Shown: positions 11,213 to 20,628, counted from the stretch's first letter. The stretch: 64,000 nucleotides of DNA from Methyloterricola oryzae (GCF_000934725.1 NZ_JYNS01000001.1:558001-622000); one strand, 5' to 3'. The notes: generated by a model from the letters alone, not told the origin. Numbers and translations: made by a program.

Positions 11213-12040
11213 ATGCGCTGCCTGCTGGTCTCTGATCTGCACTACACGCTGAGACAGTTCGACTGGGTCTTGAACCAGGCTGATACCTGCGACGTGGTCG
11301 TGATCGCGGGAGATCACCTCGATATAGCCTCGGCGGTCGACTTTCAGGCGCAGATCACCGTCATCGTCACCTATCTGCGCCGGCTCCGCGCCCGCACGCA
11401 GGTCATCGTCTGCTCCGGCAACCACGATCTGGACGCGCAAAATGAAGCCGACGAAAAGTTCGCCCGCTGGATCTTGAAGCTACGGCAATTCGATGTACCC
11501 ACCGACGGGGACAGCCTGGAAAGAAACGGCACGCTATTCACCGTCTGCCCCTGGTGGGACGGCCCGGTTGCCTGCCAGAGCGTCGCGGAGCAATTGGAGC
11601 GCGACAGCACGAGGGAGAAAGCGCGCTGGGTCTGGGTTTATCACGCACCGCCGGATGAATCGCCCACCAGTTGGGGAGGGCGGCAGTCCTTCGGCGACTC
11701 GCAGCTCACCCAGTGGATACGACAGTTCCAGCCAGACATGGTGCTCACCGGCCACATCCACCAGTCGCCATTCAAGAGCGGCGGCTCCTGGGCAGACCGT
11801 ATCGGCGCCACCTGGGTATTCAACCCAGGCCGCCAGATCGGCCCCACGCCGACCCACGTGATACTGGACACCCAGGAACGACGGGCCTTCTGGTCCTCAT
11901 TGGCCGGCATGGAACAAGTCTGCCTAGATCAGGACCTCATGCGGCCGATCCCCGCCCTCGAACGCCCGCCTCCATGGCTTATAGGGACGAATCGGGATAG
12001 CGCTGGGAACCCGGCGTGTGGGCCTCGATCTGCTGATTGA
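11213..12040 (+). CDS. Calcineurin-like metallophosphoesterase
   Basis: A 275-aa di-metal phosphoesterase. The ligand motifs appear in order: SDLHYT (about 7-12), VIAGDHLD, CSGNHD, an isolated histidine in VYHAPPD, and GHIHQSP. The ATG at 1,1213 (11,213) follows AGAAGG; an earlier in-frame ATG adds 37 residues without homology and is rejected. Size and motif order are similar to class III cyclic-AMP phosphodiesterases (CpdA-like), but the family also includes nucleotide and protein phosphatases, so the substrate is open. Its 3' end overlaps the convergent cyclic-nucleotide-binding gene by 62 bases. Confidence 0.85.
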   Translation: MRCLLVSDLHYTLRQFDWVLNQADTCDVVVIAGDHLDIASAVDFQAQITVIVTYLRRLRARTQVIVCSGNHDLDAQNEADEKFARWILKLRQFDVPTDGDSLERNGTLFTVCPWWDGPVACQSVAEQLERDSTREKARWVWVYHAPPDESPTSWGGRQSFGDSQLTQWIRQFQPDMVLTGHIHQSPFKSGGSWADRIGATWVFNPGRQIGPTPTHVILDTQERRAFWSSLAGMEQVCLDQDLMRPIPALERPPPWLIGTNRDSAGNPACGPRSAD

Positions 12041-12464
12041 GCAGGCTTTCCAGGACCTCATCCACCATACCCAGGTGGTCCTCCTGGTCCTCGAACTGTT
12101 TTTTCAGATCGACCAGGTAGCCGGTGATGCTGTTGAGCTTCTTGGCCAGCAGCCGGGAGAGATGGAACGCGATTTCCGGCGTCGACTGCAGAAACCTTTG
12201 GGCGTTATCCACGACATAGGCGCGGGTGGGCTGCACCGCCTTGACCGTCGCGGTGTGCGGCACGTCTAGCAGCACCGAAAGCTCGCCGAAGATGGTCCCC
12301 GGCTCGGATTGGGTATTCACCAGGATGTCACCCTTCAGCACAGCCACTTCCCCTTCGATCAGGATGTAGAGCTTGCATTCCCGACCTCCCTCCCGCATCA
12401 GGACGGCTTCGGCTTCGAAACGAGCTTCCGGCAGTTCTTTGCAGTAATCCAGCACTGTACTCAT
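11979..12464 (-). CDS. Stand-alone cyclic-nucleotide-binding domain protein
   Basis: A 161-aa protein starting at MSTVLDYCKELPE behind CTGGAG. Residues about 10-115 form a cNMP-binding beta-roll with FGELSVLLDVPHTATVKA at the phosphate-binding cassette; the usual arginine of the cassette is replaced by His-Thr. The C-terminal 45 residues are helical (LAKKLNSITGYLVDLKKQFEDQ) and carry no DNA-binding or kinase domain. It may act as a small adaptor sensor. It lies between a metallophosphoesterase and malic enzyme, in the same 12 kb as the zwf-cNMP fusion. Confidence 0.82.
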   Translation of the reverse strand: MSTVLDYCKELPEARFEAEAVLMREGGRECKLYILIEGEVAVLKGDILVNTQSEPGTIFGELSVLLDVPHTATVKAVQPTRAYVVDNAQRFLQSTPEIAFHLSRLLAKKLNSITGYLVDLKKQFEDQEDHLGMVDEVLESLLNQQIEAHTPGSQRYPDSSL

Positions 12465-12593
12465 CAATGAAACTCCAGAAAGGTCCAATCTCACCGTTGG
12501 GTTATACCTCAAGCGCCGGCTCGCCGTAACATCCCTTCAGGCAGGGGCGCCCAAACATCCCGTAACTTGGCACACGGCGGGGCGATCGCATCC

Positions 12594-14036
12594 TCAGCCG
12601 CTTTCCCCGTGGCCCTCACCATGCCCTGCCACCCGCCGCGCGACACCCGAAGCAGTCGCGGCGTCCTCGACGGCATGCGCCACGGCCTCCGCCACCCGCT
12701 TGTCGAAGACCGAGGGCACGATGTATTCCGGGTGCAGTTCGTGATCCTGGATGATCGCGGCGATGGCGCCTGCGGCGGCCAGCTTCATGGGTTCGTTGAT
12801 GCGCGAGGCACGGCAGTTCAAGGCCCCGCGGAAGATGCCGGGAAAACACAGGACATTGTTGATCTGGTTGGGGTAGTCGGAGCGGCCGGTCGCCATGACG
12901 GCAACCAGCCCCGCCGCCTGCTCGGGCATGATCTCGGGCACCGGGTTGGCCATGGCGAAAACGATGGGGTCCATGGCCATGTTCTTCAAATCGGCCGCCG
13001 TCAGCACGCCGGGACCGGACAATCCGAGAAACACGTCCGCACCCTTGAGCACATGATGCACTCTGCCGCGCTCGCCGAAGGGATTGGTGTTCTCCGCGTA
13101 CCAGATCTTGGAGTCATTCATGTCTTCCTTGCGTCCGGCGTAGATCGCCCCTTCCCGATCACAGCCGATGACATTGCGCACGCCGGCCGCCAGGATGATC
13201 TTGCTGCAGGCGACGCCCGCCGCACCCACCCCGTTGACGACAACTTTCAAGCTGTCCAGCGGCTTGCCGACCAGCTTGGTGGCATTCATCAGGGCAGCCA
13301 GCACCACGACCGCAGTGCCGTGCTGGTCGTCGTGAAACACCGGTATGTCCAATTCCTGCTGCAGGCGCTCTTCGATCTCGAAGCAACGCGGCGCCGAGAT
13401 GTCCTCCAGGTTGATGCCGCCAAAGCCGGTGGCCATGGCCTTCACCGTGCGCACGATCTCGTCAGGGTCGCGCGTGGAGAGGCAGATGGGAAAGGCATCC
13501 ACGCCGGCGAACTCCTTGAATAGCATGGCCTTGCCTTCCATGACCGGCAGCGCCGCCGCCGGCCCGATATCGCCCAGCCCCAGCACGGCGGTCCCGTCGG
13601 TAACGACAGCCACGGTGTTGCGCTTGATCGTCAGGGTAAAGGCTTTCTCCGGCATCCGGTGTATCGCCTCGCAGATGCGCGCGACGCCCGGCGTGTAGGC
13701 CATGGACAAATCATCCCGGGTTTTCAGCGGCACCCTGGAAACGACCTCGATCTTGCCCCCGAGGTGCATCAGGAAAGTGCGGTCGGATACGTTGACCACG
13801 TCCACCTCGGGCAGCCGCCGGACCGAGCCCACGATCCGCTCGGCGTGCGGGCTCGACGTGGCATTGACTGTGATGTCGCGCAGCATGCAGCCGTCCGCGA
13901 AGCCGACGATGTCGATGGCGCCGATGTCGCCACCGTCGGCACCGATGGCCGTGGTAACCACGCCGAGGCTGCCGGCACGGGTGGGCAGTTTGACGCGAAG
14001 GGTAAAACTGTAACTGGCATTGGGGCTGTCGCTCAT
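12594..14036 (-). CDS. maeB: NAD(P)-dependent malic enzyme with N-terminal ACT domain
   Basis: Decarboxylates malate to pyruvate. The 480-aa product starts at MSDSPNASYSF behind GGGAGAGG. Residues about 8-80 form an ACT-type ligand-binding domain. The malic-enzyme part begins near 100, with YTPGVA, the catalytic region TDGTAVLGLGDIGP, the metal site FHDDQHGTA, the nucleotide loop GVGAAGVACSKI, and AMANPVPEIMPE. It lacks the C-terminal phosphotransacetylase-like domain of long MaeB proteins, so it resembles short bacterial malic enzymes with ACT control. With pyruvate kinase and the PEPCK candidate it completes the PEP-pyruvate-oxaloacetate node in this window. Confidence 0.92.
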   Translation of the reverse strand: MSDSPNASYSFTLRVKLPTRAGSLGVVTTAIGADGGDIGAIDIVGFADGCMLRDITVNATSSPHAERIVGSVRRLPEVDVVNVSDRTFLMHLGGKIEVVSRVPLKTRDDLSMAYTPGVARICEAIHRMPEKAFTLTIKRNTVAVVTDGTAVLGLGDIGPAAALPVMEGKAMLFKEFAGVDAFPICLSTRDPDEIVRTVKAMATGFGGINLEDISAPRCFEIEERLQQELDIPVFHDDQHGTAVVVLAALMNATKLVGKPLDSLKVVVNGVGAAGVACSKIILAAGVRNVIGCDREGAIYAGRKEDMNDSKIWYAENTNPFGERGRVHHVLKGADVFLGLSGPGVLTAADLKNMAMDPIVFAMANPVPEIMPEQAAGLVAVMATGRSDYPNQINNVLCFPGIFRGALNCRASRINEPMKLAAAGAIAAIIQDHELHPEYIVPSVFDKRVAEAVAHAVEDAATASGVARRVAGHGEGHGESG

Positions 14037-14889
14037 GACCTCTCCCTGCTGTGCGTTCCGGAATGATCGCAGCGTCCGGCCTCCGGAGCGCATCATCCTG
14101 GAACAATACTACGCTGCCGCGATCTGGCGTGGAACGCCTCCAGATCCATGGCAGTCCGGAAAAAATCAAACACATTTCAAGTAAGAAGGCTGCCGCGGTT
14201 TCTAACCGGCGGCGGTGGCTACGCGTCACCGTGTTGCCTCCGCCATGATTTGAACATCCAAGCGCGCCGGAGAGCCTGCCGAAATTGGAAAATGACTATT
14301 CCGCTTTCTTTACAACCCACGGCACATCAATACGCTGCGCCGGAAAGCCCAGATTCGGGTTCCGGAAATCTTCGCGGGAAAGTTACTTGCCGAAGGATAC
14401 GTTCTATCTCCTCACGGTTATCATCTGTCACCTGTGTCGAGCCCTATTTGATCAGGCCCGAAATACCCTCCTGGTATTTCGGGCCGACGCCAAGGTCGGC
14501 ATGCGCCCGACCTTGGCTGACGCGGCCGGTGGGGGCGCTCAAGAGGAGTCCCGTGCAGCGGGGAAAATTTAATGGAGCAACGGCCTCAGGGCGCTGTCCG
14601 CCGGCCCAAGAACTGGGGGGTTGGCCTCCCGCCCGACGGCGATGCTCTATGCATTGAATAATACGGCGACAGATGTGACGCCAAGCGTGCGGACGACTTT
14701 TCCACCCAACACCATTGAGGTGTGAACGGCGGTGAAAACCCGCTGATAGATGGCGACGAACGTACTCTGAATCCGTGTCCAACCCCATTCGAGGTCACTG
14801 CTAGACTAAATGCCAAATTACTCTTACAGAAAACCAGGGCCTCACCTGGCCGAACTTCAGCGGACTGACGCATGACAATGGAGGAGAAC
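14037..14889. other. Long intergenic region between maeB and the porin gene
   Basis: About 850 bases with no credible protein. Frames here are short, overlap on both strands and are rich in Arg/Ser/Cys. The only clear structure is a pair of back-to-back hairpins at 14,455-14,517. The remainder likely includes the divergent promoters of maeB and the porin. Confidence 0.5.
14455..14517. repeat. Two perfect tandem hairpins
   Basis: First stem: GGCCCGAAATACC (14,455-14,467) pairs perfectly with 14,473-14,485 around a 5-base loop. Second stem: the 11 bases from 14,489 (GCCAAGGTCGG) pair with 14,507-14,517 around a 7-base loop. There is no U-run after either stem, so this is not a standard intrinsic terminator. 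It could be an RNA stabiliser, a REP-like unit or a regulatory leader. Confidence 0.6.
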
Positions 14890-16494
14890 ATGCTGCGCTT
14901 ACGCCTAACCCCATGGCGTTGGGGGTCCTTGTTCGCACTGGGGATCGCCGCGCCGACCATCGCCTTGGCTCTGAGCCCGACCCAGGCATCATCTAAAGAG
15001 CCTGCATCGGGATCCAGACCACCCGCCGAGGAAAAAACTGCTGCCGCACCGTCCACGAATACCGCCGACGTCCAGCCACTGCCAAAAGAACCACCGCGGC
15101 GCTGGTCGTTGACCGCAGCGGACAGCCAGCGCTTCGACTGGCTGACCGGCAAGGACCGCTTCGACTGGCCCTCGGAATACAACGCCAGGAAAACCTTGGG
15201 ATTGCCGGATTGGCTTTCGCTCGGCCTGGAATACCGTGTTCGCTACGAGACCCTGGACGCGCCCTTCGCCAAAGGCCAAACCGGCGGCCAGCACCAGATT
15301 CCCATGCAGACGGTGCTGTGGTTGGAGGCCAACTACGAATCTTTCCGTGCCGGGGTCGAATTCTGGGACGCGCGCCAAGTCGGGACCGACCGCAATCCGT
15401 CGCTCAGCACCACCATGGTGGACGTGGCGGATTTCACGCAGATCTACGGCGCCTGGAGCACGCGGAATCTCTTCGAAACCGGGCTGGGCTTCGAATTCAA
15501 GGGTGGCCGCCAGACCCTCGACCTCGGCAGCCGCCGCCTGGTCGCCCGTAATGCCTTTCGTAACACCACCAATTCGTTTACCGGCGTGCTGATGCGGTTG
15601 CGGGACGGAGCGGGGGCCTGGCAAGTGCAGGCCTTCGGCGTGCAGCCCGTGGTTCGCCTGCCCGACGAGAAGGAGCAGTTACGCAATAACGACTATGCCT
15701 GGGATCAGGAACAACAGGACGCCGTCTTCACGGGTCTGTTCGCGGAATTCAATGGACTACCCTGGAGCAGCCGTGGCGAGGCCTATCTGTATTACCTGGG
15801 AGAAGACGCCGACAGCAGCAACAAGCGCAGGCTGTTCACGCCGGGCATCCGCTGGTTCCGTCAAGCCAAGGCCGGCGCATGGGATTTCGAGGGGGAAAGC
15901 GCTGCCCAAACCGGTAGCCGCATCGACACGATCTATAACGCGACTACTGGCTCCAGTTCCAAGGAGGATGTCTCGGTGGAAGCCTTCCTGGAGCATCTGC
16001 AACTGGGTTACACCTTCGATGTGCCCTGGCAGCCCAGGCTGCTCGTGCAATACGACTACGCCTCCGGCGGAAGCAGCGACAACGGCAACACCAGCCACTC
16101 CTTCGATACGCTGTTCGGCGCACGGCGCTGGGAATACGGGCCTACCGGCATCCTGGGCCTGTTCGCGCGCAACAACATCAGTTCCCCCGGCGCCCGGATC
16201 TTCGTCACGCCCCACCGCGATGTCTCGTCATTCCTGGCCTACCGGGCATGGTGGCTGGCCGACAGCCGGGCGGCCTGGCAGCCCGCCAACCTGGTGGACC
16301 CGACCGGCAAGTCTGGTGATTTCATCGGTCATACCATTGAGTTTTCGACACGCTGGGATGCACTGGAAAACATATCCTTCGAAGGGGGCTGGACCTATCT
16401 GATCAAGGGCGACTTCGCCAAGAATGCTCCCGGCGCCCCGACCAATCACGACAACGTCAATTACCTCTACGTGCAGACGGAACTGCGTTTCTGA
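14890..16494 (+). CDS. Outer-membrane beta-barrel protein, alginate-export (AlgE) type
   Basis: A 534-aa exported protein. The start at 14,890 has GGAGGAG just upstream. A signal peptide covers about 1-30 (basic start, then LFALGIAAPTIALAL and an AxA-like site), followed by a Pro/Lys-rich linker and alternating amphipathic strands ending in YVQTELRF, where the terminal Phe is the usual barrel end. Motifs such as EYRVRYETLD, GRQTLDLGSRRLVARNAFRNTTNSF and a YDYASGG strand are typical of alginate-export porins. Function in carbohydrate or solute passage is inferred from the family; no polysaccharide cluster surrounds it here. Confidence 0.8.
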   Translation: MLRLRLTPWRWGSLFALGIAAPTIALALSPTQASSKEPASGSRPPAEEKTAAAPSTNTADVQPLPKEPPRRWSLTAADSQRFDWLTGKDRFDWPSEYNARKTLGLPDWLSLGLEYRVRYETLDAPFAKGQTGGQHQIPMQTVLWLEANYESFRAGVEFWDARQVGTDRNPSLSTTMVDVADFTQIYGAWSTRNLFETGLGFEFKGGRQTLDLGSRRLVARNAFRNTTNSFTGVLMRLRDGAGAWQVQAFGVQPVVRLPDEKEQLRNNDYAWDQEQQDAVFTGLFAEFNGLPWSSRGEAYLYYLGEDADSSNKRRLFTPGIRWFRQAKAGAWDFEGESAAQTGSRIDTIYNATTGSSSKEDVSVEAFLEHLQLGYTFDVPWQPRLLVQYDYASGGSSDNGNTSHSFDTLFGARRWEYGPTGILGLFARNNISSPGARIFVTPHRDVSSFLAYRAWWLADSRAAWQPANLVDPTGKSGDFIGHTIEFSTRWDALENISFEGGWTYLIKGDFAKNAPGAPTNHDNVNYLYVQTELRF

Positions 16495-16578
16495 CCGGTC
16501 CGGCTTTCGCGCGGGCGCAATGCGGGGTTTAATAGCCCGAGATCTCCCGCCGCTTTTTCTCCGTGAGGGCCAGAAGCC

Positions 16579-17439
16579 ATGCGACTTGAGGATGAACGCG
16601 AAAGTGAAAACATCGAGGACCGTCGCGGTTCCCCGGTCCGACTGGGCGGCGGGCGCCGCTCGATTGGCCTGGGAGGTATCCTGATTGCCCTTGCGGCCAT
16701 CTATTTCGGGGCGGACCCTGCCCTTGTCCTGAGCCTGCTGGAAGGCGGCGCTCCCATCGAGCAGCGACAGCCGGCCCCGCGCCTCGGGAATAGTGGAGAG
16801 GAACAAGGCCAGACACGCGTCTTCGTATCGAAGGTGCTGGCCAGCACCGAGGATGTCTGGCAGAGCCTGTTCAGCCGGGCCGGGCAGGCGTATCGGGAAC
16901 CCACCCTGGTGCTTTTTTCCGGGGCAACGAACTCGGCCTGTGGTCTTGGGCAAGCCGCTATGGGACCCTTTTACTGCCCGCCGGATCAGAAAGTCTTCTT
17001 GGATCTGCGCTTCTTTGACGAGTTGCAGCGCGATTTCGGTGCGCCCGGGGACTTTGCGCAAGCCTACGTAATCGCCCACGAGGTGGGGCACCACGTGCAG
17101 AACCTGCTCGGCATTGCGTCCAAGGTTCACGGCCTTCAACAGCGTTCGCGGCCCGAGCAGGCGAACCGCCTCTCGGTTGCGCTGGAACTGCAGGCGGATT
17201 GTCTCGCCGGTGTGTGGGCCAACCACGCCCAGAAGATGCGCAATATTCTCGAACCCGGCGATATCGAAGAAGGCTTGCGCGCCGCAAGCGCGGTGGGCGA
17301 TGACACCTTGCAGCGGCGCGGACAGGGTTACGTCGTGCCGGAGAGCTTCACCCACGGCAGCGCCGAGCAACGCGCAAGCTGGTTTCAGCGGGGCTTCAAG
17401 GCCGGCGCGGTCCAGGCTTGCAATACCTTCGAGGGGTGA
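16579..17439 (+). CDS. ypfJ: YpfJ-type neutral zinc metallopeptidase, membrane anchored
   Basis: A 286-aa protein of the KPN_02809/YpfJ family. It has an acidic-basic N-terminal tail, one membrane helix (about 28-50, IGLGGILIALAAIYFGADPAL), and an extracytoplasmic zinc peptidase domain with HEVGHH (about 163) and the third ligand region ALELQADCLAGVW. Length and motif spacing are normal. Its biological substrate is unknown. GAGGG lies upstream of the ATG. It may be read with the porin gene 85 bases upstream. Confidence 0.88.
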   Translation: MRLEDERESENIEDRRGSPVRLGGGRRSIGLGGILIALAAIYFGADPALVLSLLEGGAPIEQRQPAPRLGNSGEEQGQTRVFVSKVLASTEDVWQSLFSRAGQAYREPTLVLFSGATNSACGLGQAAMGPFYCPPDQKVFLDLRFFDELQRDFGAPGDFAQAYVIAHEVGHHVQNLLGIASKVHGLQQRSRPEQANRLSVALELQADCLAGVWANHAQKMRNILEPGDIEEGLRAASAVGDDTLQRRGQGYVVPESFTHGSAEQRASWFQRGFKAGAVQACNTFEG

Positions 17440-17510
17440 GTTGCGGAACGTGCTTGCGTCAGCCCGACAGTTCGACCCAACCCGTAGCTTCGCATAGCCA
17501 TCAGTCCTCT

Positions 17511-18323
17511 ATGACCCGGATTCCCGTCCCCTCCCTGGACCCGCGCCGCTACGCCGAAACCTTTGCGGTCTTCGTGGACCATTCCCTCGAATACCCGCAG
17601 ATGCTCGACACGCTGCTGAGCGTGACCCGAAGCAGGCTGCGGGATGGCTTCCGCCTGCTCGACATCGGCGCCGGCACTGGCCAGGTGATCCAGAGCTACC
17701 GGCAGAATGGGGGAATCCGTCCCGGCCTGTATGTGGCGTTCGAACCCAATCCCCGGCATCTGGAACAACTTGCAGGCACTCTCGCCGGCCTGGGTATCGA
17801 ACACGCCATCCATGCCGAGCCGTTTCGCCTGGATACCCCGTTGACGCAGGCTTTCGATCTGGTCTTGTTCTCCCACAGCCTCTACTGGATGCCCGATCCC
17901 GCACTGCACATGCTGCATGCCGCGACGGCGCTGATCGAGGGTGGCCTGGCCTTGGCCTTCATCGGCGGACCCTATGGGGTGCACGCCATGTTTCCGCTGT
18001 TCGAAAATCTGCTGGAGCGCACGACGCCCATGCTGCAAAACAATGCCGTCAGCAGCCATGAGGTGGTGCAAGGGCTGCGGGCGCAGGGCGTGGAACCGGA
18101 GGTCCAGTTCCTGCCGACGCCTATTGACTTGACTGGCATGTTCGAGCCCGACGCCGCGGCGCAACTGGCCGAATTCATCTCATTCTGCATGCAGTTGGAA
18201 TTCACCTGCCTGCCCGCCTGGTTGCAGCGGGACATGATCCAGTACGTGCGTGGTGGCTGCGTCTCCCAGGACGGCCGCCTTTACTGGTATCTCCCTACCG
18301 CCGCGATCCTGCTGTCACGCTAA
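17511..18323 (+). CDS. Class I SAM-dependent methyltransferase
   Basis: A 270-aa soluble protein starting at MTRIPVPSLDPRRYAETF. The SAM-binding motif I is LLDIGAGTGQVIQSY (about 46-60), with the acidic end of strand 2 in VAFEPNP and a later motif DLVLFSHSLYWMPDP. The C-terminal half is specific to the family and does not reveal a substrate. The start has a weak ribosome-binding site; an upstream start would overlap the preceding gene and lacks family character. Confidence 0.75.
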   Translation: MTRIPVPSLDPRRYAETFAVFVDHSLEYPQMLDTLLSVTRSRLRDGFRLLDIGAGTGQVIQSYRQNGGIRPGLYVAFEPNPRHLEQLAGTLAGLGIEHAIHAEPFRLDTPLTQAFDLVLFSHSLYWMPDPALHMLHAATALIEGGLALAFIGGPYGVHAMFPLFENLLERTTPMLQNNAVSSHEVVQGLRAQGVEPEVQFLPTPIDLTGMFEPDAAAQLAEFISFCMQLEFTCLPAWLQRDMIQYVRGGCVSQDGRLYWYLPTAAILLSR

Positions 18324-18365
18324 GAACGGGATGATTCTTTACCTGAACCCGCCGGCAGCATTCCG

Positions 18366-18800
18366 ATGATGACCCTCTCAGCCGCACTCGGCTTTGGCCT
18401 CTTGTTCATTCTGCTTGGTTTCACCATCGGCTGGTACTACGCTGATCACCGCCTCAATGCCATCACCTACCAGGAGCGCCTCAAGGCCTATCAGGACTTG
18501 TTTTCCGCGTTGCAATTGGCCAGCCGTGCGCTTTCACGTGTCGAGTACGGCAAGGGTGAGGGGGGAAAGCCGCCGGAAGAGGTCTTGCGGGCGGCAACGG
18601 AGGCGCTCGATGCGCTGAACAGGACCTTCGTGCGCGTCAAATTCCTGCTGCCCGATGACGCCATTGCCGCCGCCCGCGACGCAGTGGGAAACGAGACCGC
18701 TGACTCATGGGAGACCAAGGCCCAGAAAATACAGCGGGGTTGGGATGCCCTCTACGAAGTCGCCCGCAGTGACGCCGAATCGAAGTACCGGAGGAGTTGA
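18366..18800 (+). CDS. Small membrane-anchored protein, function unknown
   Basis: A 144-aa protein with a single N-terminal membrane helix (LGFGLLFILLGFTIGWYYAD, about 8-27) and a helical, charged cytoplasmic or periplasmic remainder. The helical part has repeated Leu/Ala spacing (YQERLKAYQDLFSALQLASRAL). No family is recognised. It starts 42 bases after the methyltransferase on the same strand. Confidence 0.6.
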   Translation: MMTLSAALGFGLLFILLGFTIGWYYADHRLNAITYQERLKAYQDLFSALQLASRALSRVEYGKGEGGKPPEEVLRAATEALDALNRTFVRVKFLLPDDAIAAARDAVGNETADSWETKAQKIQRGWDALYEVARSDAESKYRRS

Positions 18801-19004
18801 CTCAAACCACTCTGATACCGATGGGCCAGACCAACGAGCCTGGTTTCAGCTGGCGCCGTCGAGGTAAAGGATGCGGTGACTCCGCCAAACGACGAGACAG
18901 ATCGACGCTCCCCATTGCCATACTGCGCCGCCAGTCTCGGCGACTTTCTGCGCGACAGAGACCAGAGTACAAGATCCACCACCAGACCAGCCTCGCGAAA
19001 TCAA

Positions 19005-19559
19005 ATGAGCGCCGCACGCACCAGCCACACCCATCCCATCCAGATCGCCGAAGTACAGGCCAGCCCTGCGCATGGCCGTATCGGCATCACCTTCTGCCCA
19101 GGCAAGCATGACCCTGCTGCAAGCACCGGCGCCTGGGCACGGGACCTGGCACTGGATCTGGATGCCATCGCGGCCTGGGGCGCAAGCTTGGTCCTGAGCC
19201 TGGTCGAGCCCACCGAACTGGTCGCACTCCAGGTTCCTCATCTTGGGCAGGAGGTTCAACGCCGGGGCATGCAGTGGCGGCATTTGCCCATCGTCGATTA
19301 CTCGGTGCCCACGGAGATTTTCGAGCAGCACTGGCAGACCGAAGGCCCCCATATCCGGGCACTGCTGCGAGGCGGTAACGATGTGCTGGTGCACTGCAAG
19401 GGAGGCCTTGGGCGCGCCGGGATGATCGCCGCACGGCTTCTGGTCGAATTGGGCATGCCGCCGGACGCGGCGATCCGCCAGGTGCGCCTGGCGCGGCGGG
19501 GAGCGATCGAGACACCGGCGCAACTGGCAGTGGTGCGCCGGACCCTTGCCATTCCCTGA
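19005..19559 (+). CDS. Dual-specificity/CDKN3-like protein phosphatase
   Basis: A 184-aa protein starting at MSAARTSHTHP. It carries the protein-tyrosine-phosphatase loop HCKGGLGRAG (nucleophile Cys about 131, Arg about 137) and the general-acid loop region HLPIVDYSVP (Asp about 99). The pattern FCPGKHDP...W.RDL..DL..I..WGA is typical of bacterial CDKN3-like phosphatases. Its gene ends only 15 bases before the kinase-like gene, so the two are probably co-translated and may act on the same target. The start has no strong ribosome-binding site. Confidence 0.82.
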   Translation: MSAARTSHTHPIQIAEVQASPAHGRIGITFCPGKHDPAASTGAWARDLALDLDAIAAWGASLVLSLVEPTELVALQVPHLGQEVQRRGMQWRHLPIVDYSVPTEIFEQHWQTEGPHIRALLRGGNDVLVHCKGGLGRAGMIAARLLVELGMPPDAAIRQVRLARRGAIETPAQLAVVRRTLAIP

Positions 19560-19574
19560 GCCTGAGGCTCACCC

Positions 19575-20273
19575 GTGTATGCTGACGAACCGGCGCTCGA
19601 CACCCGCCTGATGCGTCGGGTCGGTGGCCCGCTGGGCAGCAATCCAGCAGGCATCTACGAAGACGAGACCGGCCGGCGCTTCTACGTGAAGACGCTGGAG
19701 ACGCCTGCCCACGCCCGCAATGAAATAATCGCGGCGATGCTCTACCGGCTCACCGGTGCCCCTACGCTAAACTACCGGCGTACGCTGGCTCCCGAGCAAA
19801 TCGCCACCGAATGGGTCACCCTGGACAGGAAGCACGTCTCCCGCCTGGACGAGGGCGAGCGCCTGCAGGCGCAGCAGTGGTTCGGCGTGCATGCCTGGAC
19901 GGCCAACTGGGACGTGGCCGGCTTTGACGGCGATAACCTGGGTGTCATCAACGGCACGGTCGTAGCGCTCGACCTGGGCGGCGCACTGGAATTCCGCGCC
20001 CAGGGCGACCCCAAGGGCAAGGCGTTCGGCGTTCAGGTCGGCGAGTTTGAAAGGCTGCGCTGCGATTCCGACAACCCGCATGCGCTGCGGCTCTTCGGCG
20101 ACATGGACGATGAGACGCTCCGCCGCGCTATCGACGTAGTCACGGGCATCCCTGATACGCGCATTCGCCAAGTGATCATGGAACAGGGCGGCAGCAGCGC
20201 GCTGGCGGACAAGATGATCGCACGCAAGGCCGACATGGCCTCGCGCTTTGCGGCACTCCGCCATTCGTGCTGA
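19575..20273 (+). CDS. HipA/PI3K-like kinase-fold protein
   Basis: A 232-aa protein whose sequence follows a small kinase-fold pattern. It has a glycine-rich opening (GGPLGSNPAGIYED, 17-30), a candidate ATP lysine in FYVKT (Lys39), a helix glutamate in RNEIIAAMLYRLTG (Glu50), a catalytic-loop-like NWDVAGFDGDNLG (111-123), and a metal-binding-like ALDLGGALEFRAQG (Asp133). This order resembles HipA-type and related bacterial PI3K-like kinases, although it is half the size of HipA. Paired with the phosphatase gene 15 bases upstream, it suggests a modify/demodify pair. Substrate and activity are unknown. Confidence 0.6.
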   Translation: MYADEPALDTRLMRRVGGPLGSNPAGIYEDETGRRFYVKTLETPAHARNEIIAAMLYRLTGAPTLNYRRTLAPEQIATEWVTLDRKHVSRLDEGERLQAQQWFGVHAWTANWDVAGFDGDNLGVINGTVVALDLGGALEFRAQGDPKGKAFGVQVGEFERLRCDSDNPHALRLFGDMDDETLRRAIDVVTGIPDTRIRQVIMEQGGSSALADKMIARKADMASRFAALRHSC

Positions 20274-20499
20274 ATTCACTCAGACGCCCGGCCCTTCTTC
20301 TGGGAAACTCCACTTGCTGATATCGCGGCCGCACGCTCCGGTGACCCGGGGAGCCCCGGAATGCGCGAGAGATCATCTATCCGGGACAGAGTTGCAGACC
20401 CAGTCCCGTAGGCCCACCATTTCAGACCGCTCAACCATTTTGCTGGCGCCTATTTGTGTCCATATTCGGCCTAGCAACATTCAAAATGGGGCTGCAATT

Positions 20500-20530
20500 G
20501 AAAAAAGCCCGGATGGGGTCCGGGCTTTCT
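20500..20530 (-). terminator. Intrinsic terminator of tRNA-Pro
   Basis: On the minus strand the stem GCCCGGA pairs perfectly with TCCGGGC around a 5-base loop (stem arms 20,507-20,513 and 20,519-20,525), followed by six U. It lies just downstream of the tRNA-Pro 3' end. Confidence 0.88.
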
Positions 20531-20551
20531 TTTGGAACTTCTTGATTTAAT

Positions 20552-20628
<77 letters not shown>

